The notes under the pieces: generated by a model
Told to the model about the DNA's origin: nothing
Database searches by the model: none
The model's input: only the letters and a program-made list of their open reading frames with translations
Shown here: positions 16,598 to 24,678 of the stretch, in pieces
Layout of the letters: each line of letters opens with the position of its first letter
Numbering within the stretch: position 1 is the stretch's first letter
Assembly: GCA_934631025.1 (NCBI GenBank)
Contig: CAKTXR010000013.1
Location: forward strand, 1-64,000
From: an uncultured Clostridia bacterium
GTDB taxonomy: Bacteria > Bacillota > Clostridia > Christensenellales > Aristaeellaceae
Length of the DNA stretch: 64,000 nt
Reading direction: 5' to 3'
Translations under genes and position numbers: made by a program

Positions 16598-17455
16598 TTA
16601 CTCGGCAAACTCCAGCGTCATATACACGGGATAGTGATCCGAGATGCAGTCGAACCAGGTGTCGTCCACGCGCAGATAATCGCCCACGACGATCGCACTG
16701 CCGTCCTTCACCAGAATGTGGTCGATGGCCTGCGCGAACACGCCCTCGTCCGGCCGGCTGTAGCCGTCGGCATAGCAGGGATGATGGCCGCGCGTGTCGG
16801 AGCGCCGGCCGTGGGCGCAGTCGTGCGCGTCGTTCCAGCCCAGCTCGTGCGCCGCGCACAGGCAGGGGCTGTCCATCACGGCGTTCAGATCGCCCACCAG
16901 CACGCCGGGGCAGCGGTGCTGCGCTGTGACCTCTTCCAAACGCTTGAGCGCCAGCCTGATCTGATAGGCGCGCGCCTCGTCGGAATGAGGCTGGTATTCC
17001 TTGCTCGCCGGATCGGAGGACATCCACCACAAATGCGTGCTCATCAGCGCGATGCGGCGGCCGGTCGCCTTTTCCTCAAACACGCCGTAGGTATAGGACT
17101 TCGTGCCCACGTTGTTAAACGAGCCTTCAAGGCCGGGAATGCTCTCATCATAGCGGAAAAAGCCGGACTCGATCAGCAGCAGCTTGTCGTCGCGATAGAG
17201 TATGGGCGTATCGCCGCCGGTGATCAGCTCATAGTGGACGGACTGACCCTCGTGCTCATAGGAGACCATACGCTGCATCAGCAGGTTCGTCATGTGGACG
17301 GAGGCCTCCTGAATCCCGAGAATGTCGGGCGTGACGAGCTGATAGGCGCGCGCCAGACCGCCGACGCGTCCTTCGGCGGAGCAGTCCTCGCCGCGCGCCG
17401 CCCAATCGGGGCAGTTGTGATCGCATTTCCACTGATTGCTGGACATGATAATCAT
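16598..17455 (-). CDS. Endonuclease/exonuclease/phosphatase family protein
   Basis: 285 residues from the ATG at 17455 (MIIMSSNQWKCD), preceded by AAGGAG; the upstream in-frame ATG would add a tail of no known domain. EEP-fold signatures in order: MSSNQWK strand, GIQEAS (metal-binding Glu), MSTHLWW, VGDLNAVMDSP (catalytic D-x-N) and SDHYPVYM (catalytic D-H). No signal peptide. Substrate may be a phosphodiester such as nucleic acid, sugar or lipid; the sequence does not say which. It is downstream of the tRNA-Thr pair on the same strand but separated by about 160 bp. Confidence 0.88.
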   Translation of the reverse strand: MIIMSSNQWKCDHNCPDWAARGEDCSAEGRVGGLARAYQLVTPDILGIQEASVHMTNLLMQRMVSYEHEGQSVHYELITGGDTPILYRDDKLLLIESGFFRYDESIPGLEGSFNNVGTKSYTYGVFEEKATGRRIALMSTHLWWMSSDPASKEYQPHSDEARAYQIRLALKRLEEVTAQHRCPGVLVGDLNAVMDSPCLCAAHELGWNDAHDCAHGRRSDTRGHHPCYADGYSRPDEGVFAQAIDHILVKDGSAIVVGDYLRVDDTWFDCISDHYPVYMTLEFAE

Positions 17456-17617
17456 AGATGTTTTCTCCTTTTCGTTGAAAAAGCGGATTAAACAGACAAA
17501 TTCATTATACCGCAATCCGGCGCGGAATGAAAGGGGCGAGAAGAGAAAAAATGCCGTGCAGAAGTTTTGTCTTCACACGACACAAAAAACCGACGAGCAA
17601 AACGCTTATCGGCTTTA

Positions 17618-17693
<76 letters not shown>

Positions 17694-17728
17694 ATATGCC
17701 GCAGAGAGGGGAGATTCAACAAAAAAAG

Positions 17729-17804
<76 letters not shown>

Positions 17805-17837
17805 CTGTCAAACACGCCTCGCTGAAGCACAGTTAAT

Positions 17838-17866
17838 ATAATACAGCCTCGCGGGCGAAATGTCAA
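17838..17866 (-). promoter_or_regulatory. Promoter of the tRNA-Thr pair
   Basis: Minus strand TTGACA (17861-17866), 17-bp spacer, TATTAT (17838-17843), about 34 bp upstream of the first tRNA. Confidence 0.88.
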
Positions 17867-17990
17867 TAGAAAACGTGATAATTAACAAAAATTCGGCTTT
17901 TTGTCGAGCGCAGCGCGCAAACTGACGCTTTTCATTTCGCCGCGGATGTGCTAAAATGGATTCATCACAGAATCGAGGAGGCGCGGCCGT

Positions 17991-18257
17991 ATGGCGGACG
18001 AAAAGCAGAATAAGCGCGATATGATCGACGAAATGGAGCTGGGCGAAGGCTTCGCTTCGATGATGCGGCACGGCGCGATCGTCATGGCGGCGTGCGTTGC
18101 GCTGGCGGGCTGGTATTTTTCACAGGAGTTCGGACGGCTGTATCTTTATATCGGCGTGGGCGCGGGGCTGCTGGTCGGCGGGTTGATGTTCGTGCTCGCC
18201 TCGCTGAGCCGCGCGTTCGTCCGGCGCGTCAAGAGGAAGATGGACGACGACGAATAG
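17991..18257 (+). CDS. Small two-helix membrane protein of unknown function
   Basis: 88 residues: a charged N-terminus (about 1-25), two hydrophobic segments (about 27-45, AIVMAACVALAGWYF, and about 50-71, LYIGVGAGLLVGGLMFVLAS) and a basic-then-acidic tail (RRVKRKMDDDE). RBS GAGGAG lies 10 bp before the ATG and a weak -10 (TAAAAT) about 30 bp before that. I do not recognise the family. It may be an accessory or stress membrane protein. It is convergent with the DUF4177 gene. Confidence 0.7.
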   Translation: MADEKQNKRDMIDEMELGEGFASMMRHGAIVMAACVALAGWYFSQEFGRLYLYIGVGAGLLVGGLMFVLASLSRAFVRRVKRKMDDDE

Positions 18258-18312
18258 GGCGGAGGATCTGCGCCCATCCATCGCAGAAGATCATTCGAAT
18301 ATGCTTCCAAAT

Positions 18313-18351
18313 AAAAAAGCGGCGGCTCTTATCGATAAGGGCGGCCGTTTG
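18313..18351 (-). terminator. Terminator of the DUF4177-like gene
   Basis: Long hairpin centred on CTTATCGATAAG with one mismatch in the GC part, followed on the minus strand by CTTTTTT. Confidence 0.8.
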
Positions 18352-18362
18352 TCGTATGCGGG

Positions 18363-18527
18363 TCAGTTCGCCGTGCGGAATACCAGAATGGCCTTCGCGG
18401 AATTGGTCACGGAAAACGCCGCCAGTTCCCAGCCCTGCCGCGCCATGTCGTTCGCCGTTTCCTCGATCTTGTCGGACATGGTATTGGCTCGGAGCGCATA
18501 GTCGATCACAACGGTTTTGTAGGTCAT
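18363..18527 (-). CDS. DUF4177-like small protein
   Basis: 54 residues. From the ATG at 18527 (AGGAGG 7 bp upstream) it reads MTYKTVVIDYALRANTMSDK and then a segment with RQGWELAAFSV, ending AILVFRTAN. The pattern y-K-V-(18-20)-l-N-x-x-x-x-x-G-W-E-L-v-x-x-x-x, then a hydrophobic closing strand, is that of DUF4177, a small ferredoxin-like fold of unknown role common in Bacillota. A start 2 codons earlier (18533) is too close to the ribosome site. A strong terminator follows. Confidence 0.8.
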   Translation of the reverse strand: MTYKTVVIDYALRANTMSDKIEETANDMARQGWELAAFSVTNSAKAILVFRTAN

Positions 18528-18714
18528 GCTCATTCCTCCTTTCTGCGTCGCTGTGGAAAATCTTCGGAAGCTTACACGGCCAGGACACTGATTTTCAGCC
18601 GCAGTCGGGCGAAAATCGCTCGCGCCTGCACCTTTTTCCTTCTGAACACCATTTTAGCAGAAACATGCAAGAACGAACGCCATGATCATATCAAGCGGCG
18701 GCAAAATATCGCGC

Positions 18715-19647
18715 TCAGATGTCCGCGCCGTCCGTCTCGTCCGTGCCATCCTCCGGCTCGTGGCGGTAGCTGCGCGGCGACGCGCCGGTGATCGTGCGGA
18801 ACACCTTGCCGAAATAGCTCGGGCTGCCGAAGCCGCAGCGATGGCCGATCGACGTGATCGGCACGGTCGTGTGCTCGAGATAGTAGATGGCCTTTTCGAC
18901 GCGGTATTCGTTGAGATATTCGACCGGCTTTTTGTTGATGGAGCGCTTGAAGCAGCGGAAGCACTCGCTGCGGCTGATGCTGGCGGCCGCGGCGATGGAA
19001 TCGACGGTCAGATCCTCGTTGTAATGGCGGTGGATGAAATCCAGCATACGCTTTGTGCGCTCCTCGTTGATGAGCTGGCTTTCCGAGTTGGTCGCGCCCT
19101 GATACACGCCGCGCATATGGTCGGCGAACAGGAGCCACATATCGCTGAGCAGATTGCGGCAGCGCAGCTCATAGCCGAAGCAGCTGTTGCGGTCGAGCCG
19201 GTACACCTGATCGAACAGGCTGCGCGCCTGACGCTGCCATGCGGCGGCCTCGTCGAAGCGGAAGAACGCCATGGCGCTGCATCCGACGATCGGCTCGATA
19301 TAACCGGTATACACGGCGGAGGAGGGATCGGCTAACAGCGCAGGGCGGAACATGATCGTTTCCTTTTCGGAATCTTCAAAGCCGGGCGCGGGCGCATACA
19401 TGTGCAGCACGTTGGAATTGATGAAAGAGTATTGCCCCTCCTCGAGGAGACAGGTTTCGCTGCCCGCGCTGCAATAGACCTTGCCACGGCTGATGCGGCT
19501 CAGTTCGATCTCCGGATGCCAATGCCAGTTGACAATGCCGTTGCTGGACAGCCGGAAGGCGCAGTTGTGCGTTTCCAGCGGAAAGGAAGGCATACCGTGG
19601 GCCTTGGTTTCACGCAGATCGTCGGTCACATCAATGGTATACTGCAT
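18715..19647 (-). CDS. AraC family transcriptional regulator with cupin sensor domain
   Basis: 310 residues. The N-terminal AraC-type cupin (about 15-110) contains NWHWHPEIELSRI, which matches sugar-sensing AraC proteins. The C-terminal double HTH (about 205-300) has MLDFIHRHYNEDLTVDSIAA and the second-helix signature GFGSPSYFGKVFRTITGASP. It probably activates a carbohydrate or stress gene set in response to a small ligand, but no sugar-transport genes adjoin it. The nearest upstream gene on the same strand is a DUF2441-like protein separated by a dedicated promoter. Confidence 0.92.
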   Translation of the reverse strand: MQYTIDVTDDLRETKAHGMPSFPLETHNCAFRLSSNGIVNWHWHPEIELSRISRGKVYCSAGSETCLLEEGQYSFINSNVLHMYAPAPGFEDSEKETIMFRPALLADPSSAVYTGYIEPIVGCSAMAFFRFDEAAAWQRQARSLFDQVYRLDRNSCFGYELRCRNLLSDMWLLFADHMRGVYQGATNSESQLINEERTKRMLDFIHRHYNEDLTVDSIAAAASISRSECFRCFKRSINKKPVEYLNEYRVEKAIYYLEHTTVPITSIGHRCGFGSPSYFGKVFRTITGASPRSYRHEPEDGTDETDGADI

Positions 19648-19698
19648 AAGCGGCCTCCGTGTAACACAAAACTATGATTCATGTGTGGCTCTATAATG

Positions 19699-19727
19699 CC
19701 AGCATAGCATATAAAAACGCCCCTGTC
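19699..19727 (-). promoter_or_regulatory. Promoter of the araC-type gene
   Basis: Minus strand TTGACA (19722-19727), 17-bp spacer, TATGCT (19699-19704). A second TATGCT register 5 bp nearer exists. Confidence 0.75.
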
Positions 19728-19768
19728 AAGCAAAACTTGAGACGATTTTACCAGTTTTGTGAACTGCC

Positions 19769-20365
19769 TTATTGTTCGTTCAGGCAGAGAGGCAGCTCTC
19801 GCAGAACGCGATTTTTACCATCTGAGAGGATCTCGACGATGGGCGCGTCGCTTCTCTCCTGACTGAAATAGGCCTCGGCCAGCGCCATGACGGCCGCCAG
19901 ATCGCGCTTGTTTTCCATGATTTCGGTCGCTCGATTGTAATAACCCTGGTCGTAGCGAAAGACGCGCGCGTCCTCAACCGAAACCTCGAGCAGCTTCACC
20001 TGATCGGGCGCAAAGTCGCCGTTGTCAATGCAGTCGGCCCGCAGGCAGGCGACGGCCTCCGATACGCTTTCGCAGTAAAAGACGCAGCCTACGCGGCTCG
20101 CCGACCGGCCGGCAAACTTCCGCTGCCGGACAAACTCGAATACGCCCTCCACAGCGTCCTTGACGTAGTTTTCGTGCTTTCTCAGCCCCAGCGCACACAG
20201 CTCCCGCGCGCTGGCCATGGCCGCGAAATACGCGCCGAAAAAGCAGTCCTCACTCCTCTCGAGCGCCAGATAGAACGGCTCGGCGAAGCGATACTGCCGC
20301 TTGTAATCGCAGATCAGGCTGTCGCCGCCCCTGTAGGAATCGACGGAATAGTGATAGAGTATCAT
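19769..20365 (-). CDS. DUF2441-like protein
   Basis: 198 residues, no signal peptide or membrane segment. It begins MILYHYSVDSYRGGDSL and contains FEFVRQRKFAGRSASRVGCV (about 76-95) followed by VKLLEVSVEDARVFRYD. The order Y-H..., R-x-x-x-F-x-x-x-S-R-x-x-x-V-F/Y, then L-x-E-V, resembles DUF2441, which is thought to have an ADP-ribosyltransferase-like fold. That relationship is inference from memory of the motif spacing. Alternative: an unrelated clostridial hypothetical. Neighbours give no functional clue. Confidence 0.6.
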   Translation of the reverse strand: MILYHYSVDSYRGGDSLICDYKRQYRFAEPFYLALERSEDCFFGAYFAAMASARELCALGLRKHENYVKDAVEGVFEFVRQRKFAGRSASRVGCVFYCESVSEAVACLRADCIDNGDFAPDQVKLLEVSVEDARVFRYDQGYYNRATEIMENKRDLAAVMALAEAYFSQERSDAPIVEILSDGKNRVLRELPLCLNEQ

Positions 20366-20464
20366 AAAACTTCTCCCTGCGCGTCGCTGTTCAAAAGGCC
20401 CGCCGGAACGGGGGATATGGGCGCGGAAGGCCGCAGGCGCGTCGCTTTATTTGGCCATGAACGG

Positions 20465-20965
20465 TTATTTCGCCGCCTGATCGGTCGGCGTTGAAGCGCC
20501 CGGCAGGTTCCGCTTGCCGCTGATTTCGTCGAGCGCGATCCTGCCGACCAGCAGATGCTTAAGTCCCGCGCAGCGCTCCAGCGGATAGTCGAAATAGCCG
20601 TAGTGCTCCGTCAGCAGCTTCAGGCCGTGCAGAATCTCCTCGGGCGCGCTGAGGAAGCGGCATTCGCCCGTGCCGATGACGCTTTCATAGCGCGCGGTGA
20701 CGCCGTGAGCCGTTTTTTCCACGCCCAGATAGACGTCGCCCTCCACGCACACGCGGGGATGCGCGCGCAGCAGATCGAGCTTGCGCCCCGTCTGCGCGCA
20801 GTGGAAATAGACGACGGCCTGATCGTCGATTATTTCCATGCCGAAGCTGACGGGCACGATATAGGGCGCGCCGTCGCCCTGCATGGCGATCCTCAGCGTG
20901 TCGCAGCGCCGCAGCACGTCGAATATTTCCTGTTTGTCAGTGATTTCTCTTTCAGTGCGTCTCAT
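20465..20965 (-). CDS. Pyridoxamine 5'-phosphate oxidase family (NimA-like) flavoprotein
   Basis: 166 residues from the ATG at 20965, with GGAGG 8 bp upstream. Split-barrel FMN-binding fold: MRRTEREITDKQEIFDVLRR, then PYIVPVSFGMEI and VYFHCAQTGRKLDLLRAHPRV, then RYESVIGTGECRF and the C-terminal LVGRIALDEISGK. This is the NimA/5-nitroimidazole-reductase-like subgroup common in gut anaerobes; members reduce nitroaromatics or act as general flavin reductases. The physiological substrate is unknown. It has its own promoter. Confidence 0.9.
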   Translation of the reverse strand: MRRTEREITDKQEIFDVLRRCDTLRIAMQGDGAPYIVPVSFGMEIIDDQAVVYFHCAQTGRKLDLLRAHPRVCVEGDVYLGVEKTAHGVTARYESVIGTGECRFLSAPEEILHGLKLLTEHYGYFDYPLERCAGLKHLLVGRIALDEISGKRNLPGASTPTDQAAK

Positions 20966-21128
20966 AAAGCGTTCCTCCGTTTCGATGGCCGCGTGCAATT
21001 TTGCGTCGGGGCTGTCTGCGTTTTGATTTCGTGAAGCCTTGCCCGAACTGGGTCAGGATGGGCGGGGACAAGCGCCATTTGCGTGTTTTGCGGGAAAGCG
21101 CGCGAACGTCCGGCAGGCGTATGTCCCC

Positions 21129-21157
21129 ATTATAGCCGATTTTGCCGCGCGGGGCAA
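21129..21157 (-). promoter_or_regulatory. Promoter of the NimA-like gene
   Basis: Minus strand TTGCCC (21152-21157), 17-bp spacer, TATAAT (21129-21134). It abuts the GAPDH terminator. Confidence 0.7.
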
Positions 21158-21192
21158 CAAAAAACCGCCGCACCCGATTGGATGCGGCGATG
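21158..21192 (-). terminator. Terminator of gap
   Basis: Minus strand CGCCGCA..TGCGGCG hairpin followed by GTTTTTTG. Confidence 0.88.
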
Positions 21193-21213
21193 ATAAGACC
21201 TTCTAAGCGGCGA

Positions 21214-22242
21214 TTAGGCCAGCTCGGAGAAGTACTTGATGGTGCGGACCATCTGGGAAACGTAGGAATTCTCGTTGTCGTACCAAGACACGACCTGAAC
21301 CTGAGAGGTGCCGTTCTCCAGATTGATGACCATGGTCTGGGTGGCATCGAACAGGGAGCCGAAGCGCATGCCGATAACGTCGCTGGACACGATCTCATCG
21401 GTGTTGTAGCCGAAGGACTCAGTGGCCTGGGACTTCATCTGAGCGTTGATCTCGTCCTTGGTGGGGGTGCCCTTCACAACGGCGGTCAGGATGGTGGTGG
21501 AGCCGGTGGGGGTGGGCACGCGCTGGGCAGCGCCGATCAGCTTGCCCTGCAGCTCGGGGATGACCAGGCCGATGGCCTTGGCAGCGCCGGTGCTGTTGGG
21601 AACGATGTTGCAGGCGCCGGCGCGGGAGCGACGGAGGTCACCCTTGCGCTGCGGGCCGTCCAGGATCATCTGGTCGCCGGTGTAGGCGTGGATGGTGCAC
21701 ATGATACCGGACTCGATGGGGCACAGGTCGTTCAGAGCCTTCGCCATGGGAGCCAGGCAGTTGGTGGTGCAGGAAGCGGCGGAGATGATGGTGTCTTCGG
21801 GCTTCAGGGTCTTGTGGTTGACGTTGTAAACGATGGTGGGCAGATCATTGCCGGCCGGAGCGGAGATGACGACCTTGCGGGCGCCGGCGGTGATGTGGGC
21901 CTGAGCCTTTTCCTTGCTGGTGTAGAAGCCGGTGCACTCCAGCACGACGTCGACGGCCAGCTTGCCCCAGGGGCAATCGGCGGCGTTCTTCTCGGCGTAG
22001 ATCTTGATCTCCTTGCCGTCGACCACGATGGAATCCTCGGTGGCCTCGACGGTGTGCTTGTTCTCGCCGATCTTGCCGCAGTACGCGCCCTGAGCGGTGT
22101 CGTACTTGAGCAGGTGAGCCAGCATCTTCGGGGAGGTCAGGTCGTTGATGGCGACGATTTCGTAGCCCTCAGCGCCGAACATCTGACGGAAAGCAAGACG
22201 GCCAATGCGGCCGAAACCGTTAATAGCAACCTTAACAGCCAT
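21214..22242 (-). CDS. gap: Glyceraldehyde-3-phosphate dehydrogenase, type I
   Basis: 342 residues from the ATG at 22242 (MAVKVAINGFGRIGRLAF), which has GGAGGG 8 bp upstream. NAD-binding GFGRIG at 9-14 and the catalytic cysteine in SAASCTTNCLAP (about 155). The enzyme oxidises glyceraldehyde-3-phosphate to 1,3-bisphosphoglycerate in glycolysis. The gene stands alone between its own promoter and terminator rather than in the usual gap-pgk-tpi operon. Its codon use is strongly biased to C-ending codons, as expected for a highly expressed gene. Confidence 0.98.
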   Translation of the reverse strand: MAVKVAINGFGRIGRLAFRQMFGAEGYEIVAINDLTSPKMLAHLLKYDTAQGAYCGKIGENKHTVEATEDSIVVDGKEIKIYAEKNAADCPWGKLAVDVVLECTGFYTSKEKAQAHITAGARKVVISAPAGNDLPTIVYNVNHKTLKPEDTIISAASCTTNCLAPMAKALNDLCPIESGIMCTIHAYTGDQMILDGPQRKGDLRRSRAGACNIVPNSTGAAKAIGLVIPELQGKLIGAAQRVPTPTGSTTILTAVVKGTPTKDEINAQMKSQATESFGYNTDEIVSSDVIGMRFGSLFDATQTMVINLENGTSQVQVVSWYDNENSYVSQMVRTIKYFSELA

Positions 22243-22315
22243 GATAAATACCCTCCTAAAAATTGTAGGATAGACGCACGGACATACGCAAGCGCACGCC
22301 CTGTCTGACTCTCTC

Positions 22316-22344
22316 ATTGTACCCCGCGCCCCGCAAAATGACAA
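22316..22344 (-). promoter_or_regulatory. Promoter of gap
   Basis: Minus strand TTGTCA (22339-22344), 17-bp spacer, TACAAT (22316-22321). Confidence 0.8.
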
Positions 22345-22376
22345 GTGTTTTTTTGGTAAAATGTACGGAAGCATTC

Positions 22377-22429
22377 GCCGTCAAGCGCCTTATTTTGGCC
22401 GTAACCGGCGAATTAGGCGCTTGACGGCG
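22377..22429. repeat. Perfect 15-bp inverted repeat between divergent promoters
   Basis: CGCCGTCAAGCGCCT (22377-22391) and AGGCGCTTGACGGCG (22415-22429) flank a 23-nt centre that itself can fold (GGCCG/CCGGC). The right arm contains the -35 of the plus-strand promoter, so a bound protein would block it. Possible operator or cruciform. Confidence 0.8.
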
Positions 22430-22449
22430 CGCGCAAATCGTTCTATAAT
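22421..22449 (+). promoter_or_regulatory. Promoter of the AAA+ ATPase gene
   Basis: TTGACG (22421-22426), 17-bp spacer, TATAAT (22444-22449), about 40 bp before the start codon. Confidence 0.85.
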
Positions 22450-22487
22450 AGAACAAAATACGATCAGGTGCGTCGGGAGGGACAAAA

Positions 22488-23693
22488 ATGGACCGCAGGG
22501 ACGAAATCATTCTCAAGCAGTACGAGGTCATTCGCTCGATGGCGGAGCACAGCTTCGGCAGCATCGCCAATGATTTCTGGGGAACGCCCCAGCCCGCCAA
22601 TCCCGCGAAGGATAACAGCAAAGACGGCGATAAAAAGGAAGCCGCGCCCGAAAAGAATACGCCGGCCGCCGACGCAGCGATTAAGAAGGAAGCCGCCGCG
22701 GCTCCCGCTCAGCCCGCCAAAGAGGAAGAAAAGCCGGAAAGCATAGAAGATCTCAAGGCGGAGCTGAACGGCTATATCGGCCTTTCGAGCATCAAAAAGG
22801 AAGTCGGCAATCTCATCAACCTCGTGACGGTTTATAAAATGCGCAGGGAGCACGATCTGCCCACGCCGAAAATGTCGCTGCACATGGTGTTCTCCGGCAA
22901 CCCCGGCACCGGCAAGACCATGATCGCCCGCCTGATGGCGCGCATCTACAAGACGCTGGGCGTGCTCTCGAAGGGGCAGCTGGTCGAGGTGGACAGGAGC
23001 GGCCTTGTGGCGGGCTATGTCGGCCAGACGGCCACCAAGACACAGGAGGTCATCGATAAGGCGAAGGGCGGTGTGCTCTTCATCGACGAGGCCTATGCGC
23101 TCAACGGCGGCGGCGAGAACGATTTCGGTCAGGAGGCCATCGACACGCTGCTCAAGGCCATGGAGGACAACCGCGAGGATCTGGTGGTGATCGTCGCCGG
23201 CTACGACGGGCTGATGGATCGCTTCATCCATTCAAACCCCGGCCTGGAATCGCGCTTCAACCGCTATCTGCATTTCGACGACTACACGCTCGACGAGATG
23301 CTGGCCATATTCGAGATGCAGTGCCGCAAGGGCTGCTATGAGCTGGAGGACGCGGCGCGCGACGATGTGAAGGCGCTCATCGCCGAGGCCAACACCAACT
23401 CCATCGCCTTCGGCAACGCGCGCGGCGTGCGTAATATTTTTGAAAAGGTGCTGGTCAATCAGGCCAACCGGCTCGCCGAGATGGACGACGTGACGCGCGA
23501 GGATCTGATGCGCATCACCGAGGCCGACGTCCAGAAGGCACGCGAGGAGGAAGCGGCGGCGCACAAAATGGAGGAAAAGCCCGATCCCGCCGAAGAGCTG
23601 GCCCGCACGCTCGAGGAGCTGAAGGGGCTGACCGAATCAAAGGACGCGCCGGACGCTCCTGCTCAGGCCGAAAAGCCGGACGACGAAAAGTAA
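22488..23693 (+). CDS. AAA+ ATPase of the CbbX/SpoVK family
   Basis: 401 residues. Residues 1-30 form a short helix, about 31-85 are a low-complexity A/P/E/K linker, and about 90-350 are one CbbX/SpoVK-type AAA+ module: ELNGYIGLSSIKKEVGNL lead-in, Walker A SGNPGTGKT, pore-loop-like AGYVGQTATKT, Walker B GGVLFIDEAYAL and sensor IVAGY, then arginine-rich NARGVRNIFEKV. The C-terminus is charged and disordered. Relatives include rubisco activase CbbX and the sporulation protein SpoVK; no rubisco gene is here, so a remodelling or sporulation role is more likely. It is divergent from gap and monocistronic. Confidence 0.88.
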   Translation: MDRRDEIILKQYEVIRSMAEHSFGSIANDFWGTPQPANPAKDNSKDGDKKEAAPEKNTPAADAAIKKEAAAAPAQPAKEEEKPESIEDLKAELNGYIGLSSIKKEVGNLINLVTVYKMRREHDLPTPKMSLHMVFSGNPGTGKTMIARLMARIYKTLGVLSKGQLVEVDRSGLVAGYVGQTATKTQEVIDKAKGGVLFIDEAYALNGGGENDFGQEAIDTLLKAMEDNREDLVVIVAGYDGLMDRFIHSNPGLESRFNRYLHFDDYTLDEMLAIFEMQCRKGCYELEDAARDDVKALIAEANTNSIAFGNARGVRNIFEKVLVNQANRLAEMDDVTREDLMRITEADVQKAREEEAAAHKMEEKPDPAEELARTLEELKGLTESKDAPDAPAQAEKPDDEK

Positions 23694-23718
23694 ATACGCG
23701 TAAATGCGCGCTTGTAAG

Positions 23719-23753
23719 GCGCTTCTGCCCATGACGGCGGAGGCGCTATTTTT
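23719..23753 (+). terminator. Terminator of the AAA+ gene
   Basis: 11-bp stem GCGCTTCTGCC/GGCGGAGGCGC with two G-T pairs, then TATTTTT. From here to 24005 no gene is seen; a lone TATAAT occurs near 23812 without a good -35. Confidence 0.75.
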
Positions 23754-24005
23754 GTGCGCAAGGCGGCGGCACGCCGCGCGGCCCTGTACACGCCGCGCCG
23801 CCATATAATAGAAGCAATCGGAAAACACCGCGAGTTTAATGATACTGAACTTCCGCGCCTATATAACGACGCTCAATCGTGCGAAAAACGTGCCGCCGGC
23901 TCGTCGCAGGGGACGCGCGCCGCGCTGCAATCGTAAAATAACGCGAAAACGCCTGATATGGCAGGGGATTTCGACAAAATTAACACCGCGCAGGGCGCGC
24001 GCATA

Positions 24006-24034
24006 TTGACACGCGCGGCAAAGAGTGGTTTAAT
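24006..24034 (+). promoter_or_regulatory. Promoter of the XRE-pot operon
   Basis: TTGACA (24006-24011), 17-bp spacer, TTTAAT (24029-24034). Confidence 0.7.
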
Positions 24035-24048
24035 ATAAATCGTTTCGC

Positions 24049-24067
24049 GGTTTAACCATTGTAAACC
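24049..24067 (+). promoter_or_regulatory. Candidate operator of the XRE-cupin regulator
   Basis: GGTTTA-7 nt-TAAACC, a perfect 6-bp dyad just downstream of the transcription start region of the regulator gene. This is a typical place for autorepression. Confidence 0.5.
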
Positions 24068-24095
24068 TGACGGCGAATATCGGAAGGATGAAAAT

Positions 24096-24638
24096 ATGGA
24101 CATCGGCGAAAAGATCAAACGACTCAGGCTTCAAAGGGGCCTGACGCAGGAGGAGCTGGCCGACCGCTGCGAGCTGTCCAAGGGCTTCATATCGCTGCTC
24201 GAGCGCAATCTGACCAGTCCGTCCATCGCGACGCTGACCGACGTGCTCGAATGCCTGGGCACCGATCTGGCGGCGTTCTTCAGCGTGCAGTCCGAGGAAA
24301 AGCTGGTGTTCCCCGAGGCGGACACTTATGTCAAGGCCGACGAGGAGACGCTGAAAGGCTCGATCTGCTGGCTGGTGCCGACGGCGCAGAAAAACCAGAT
24401 GGAGCCGATTCTGGTGGAGATGCAGTCGGGCGGCGCGACCGAGTGGGACAATCCCCACGAGGGCGAGGAGTTCGGCTATGTTCTGGCGGGCACGGTGCAG
24501 TTGGAGCTGGGGGAGCGCGTCGTCAAGGCGCGCAAAGGCGAGAGCTTTTACTTCCGCCCGACCGAGCCGCACAGGCTGGTCAATACGGGCAAGGCGGTCT
24601 GCCGCTTTCTGTGGGTCAGTACGCCGCCTTCATTCTGA
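24096..24638 (+). CDS. XRE-cupin transcriptional regulator (PuuR-like) of the pot operon
   Basis: 180 residues. N-terminal HTH (about 6-60): KIKRLRLQRGLTQEELADRC then SKGFISLLERNLTSPS. C-terminal cupin_2 (about 105-178): NPHEGEEFGYVLAGTVQLEL and GESFYFRPTEPHRLVNTG. This two-domain form is the PuuR/SinR-cupin class that senses small amines or amino acids. It sits 40 bp upstream of potA and reads in the same direction, so it likely controls polyamine import. RBS GGAAGGA precedes the ATG. Confidence 0.93.
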   Translation: MDIGEKIKRLRLQRGLTQEELADRCELSKGFISLLERNLTSPSIATLTDVLECLGTDLAAFFSVQSEEKLVFPEADTYVKADEETLKGSICWLVPTAQKNQMEPILVEMQSGGATEWDNPHEGEEFGYVLAGTVQLELGERVVKARKGESFYFRPTEPHRLVNTGKAVCRFLWVSTPPSF

Positions 24639-24678
24639 TATACTAACTTATAATGCGTGACGCGGGAGGGCTTTTAGG

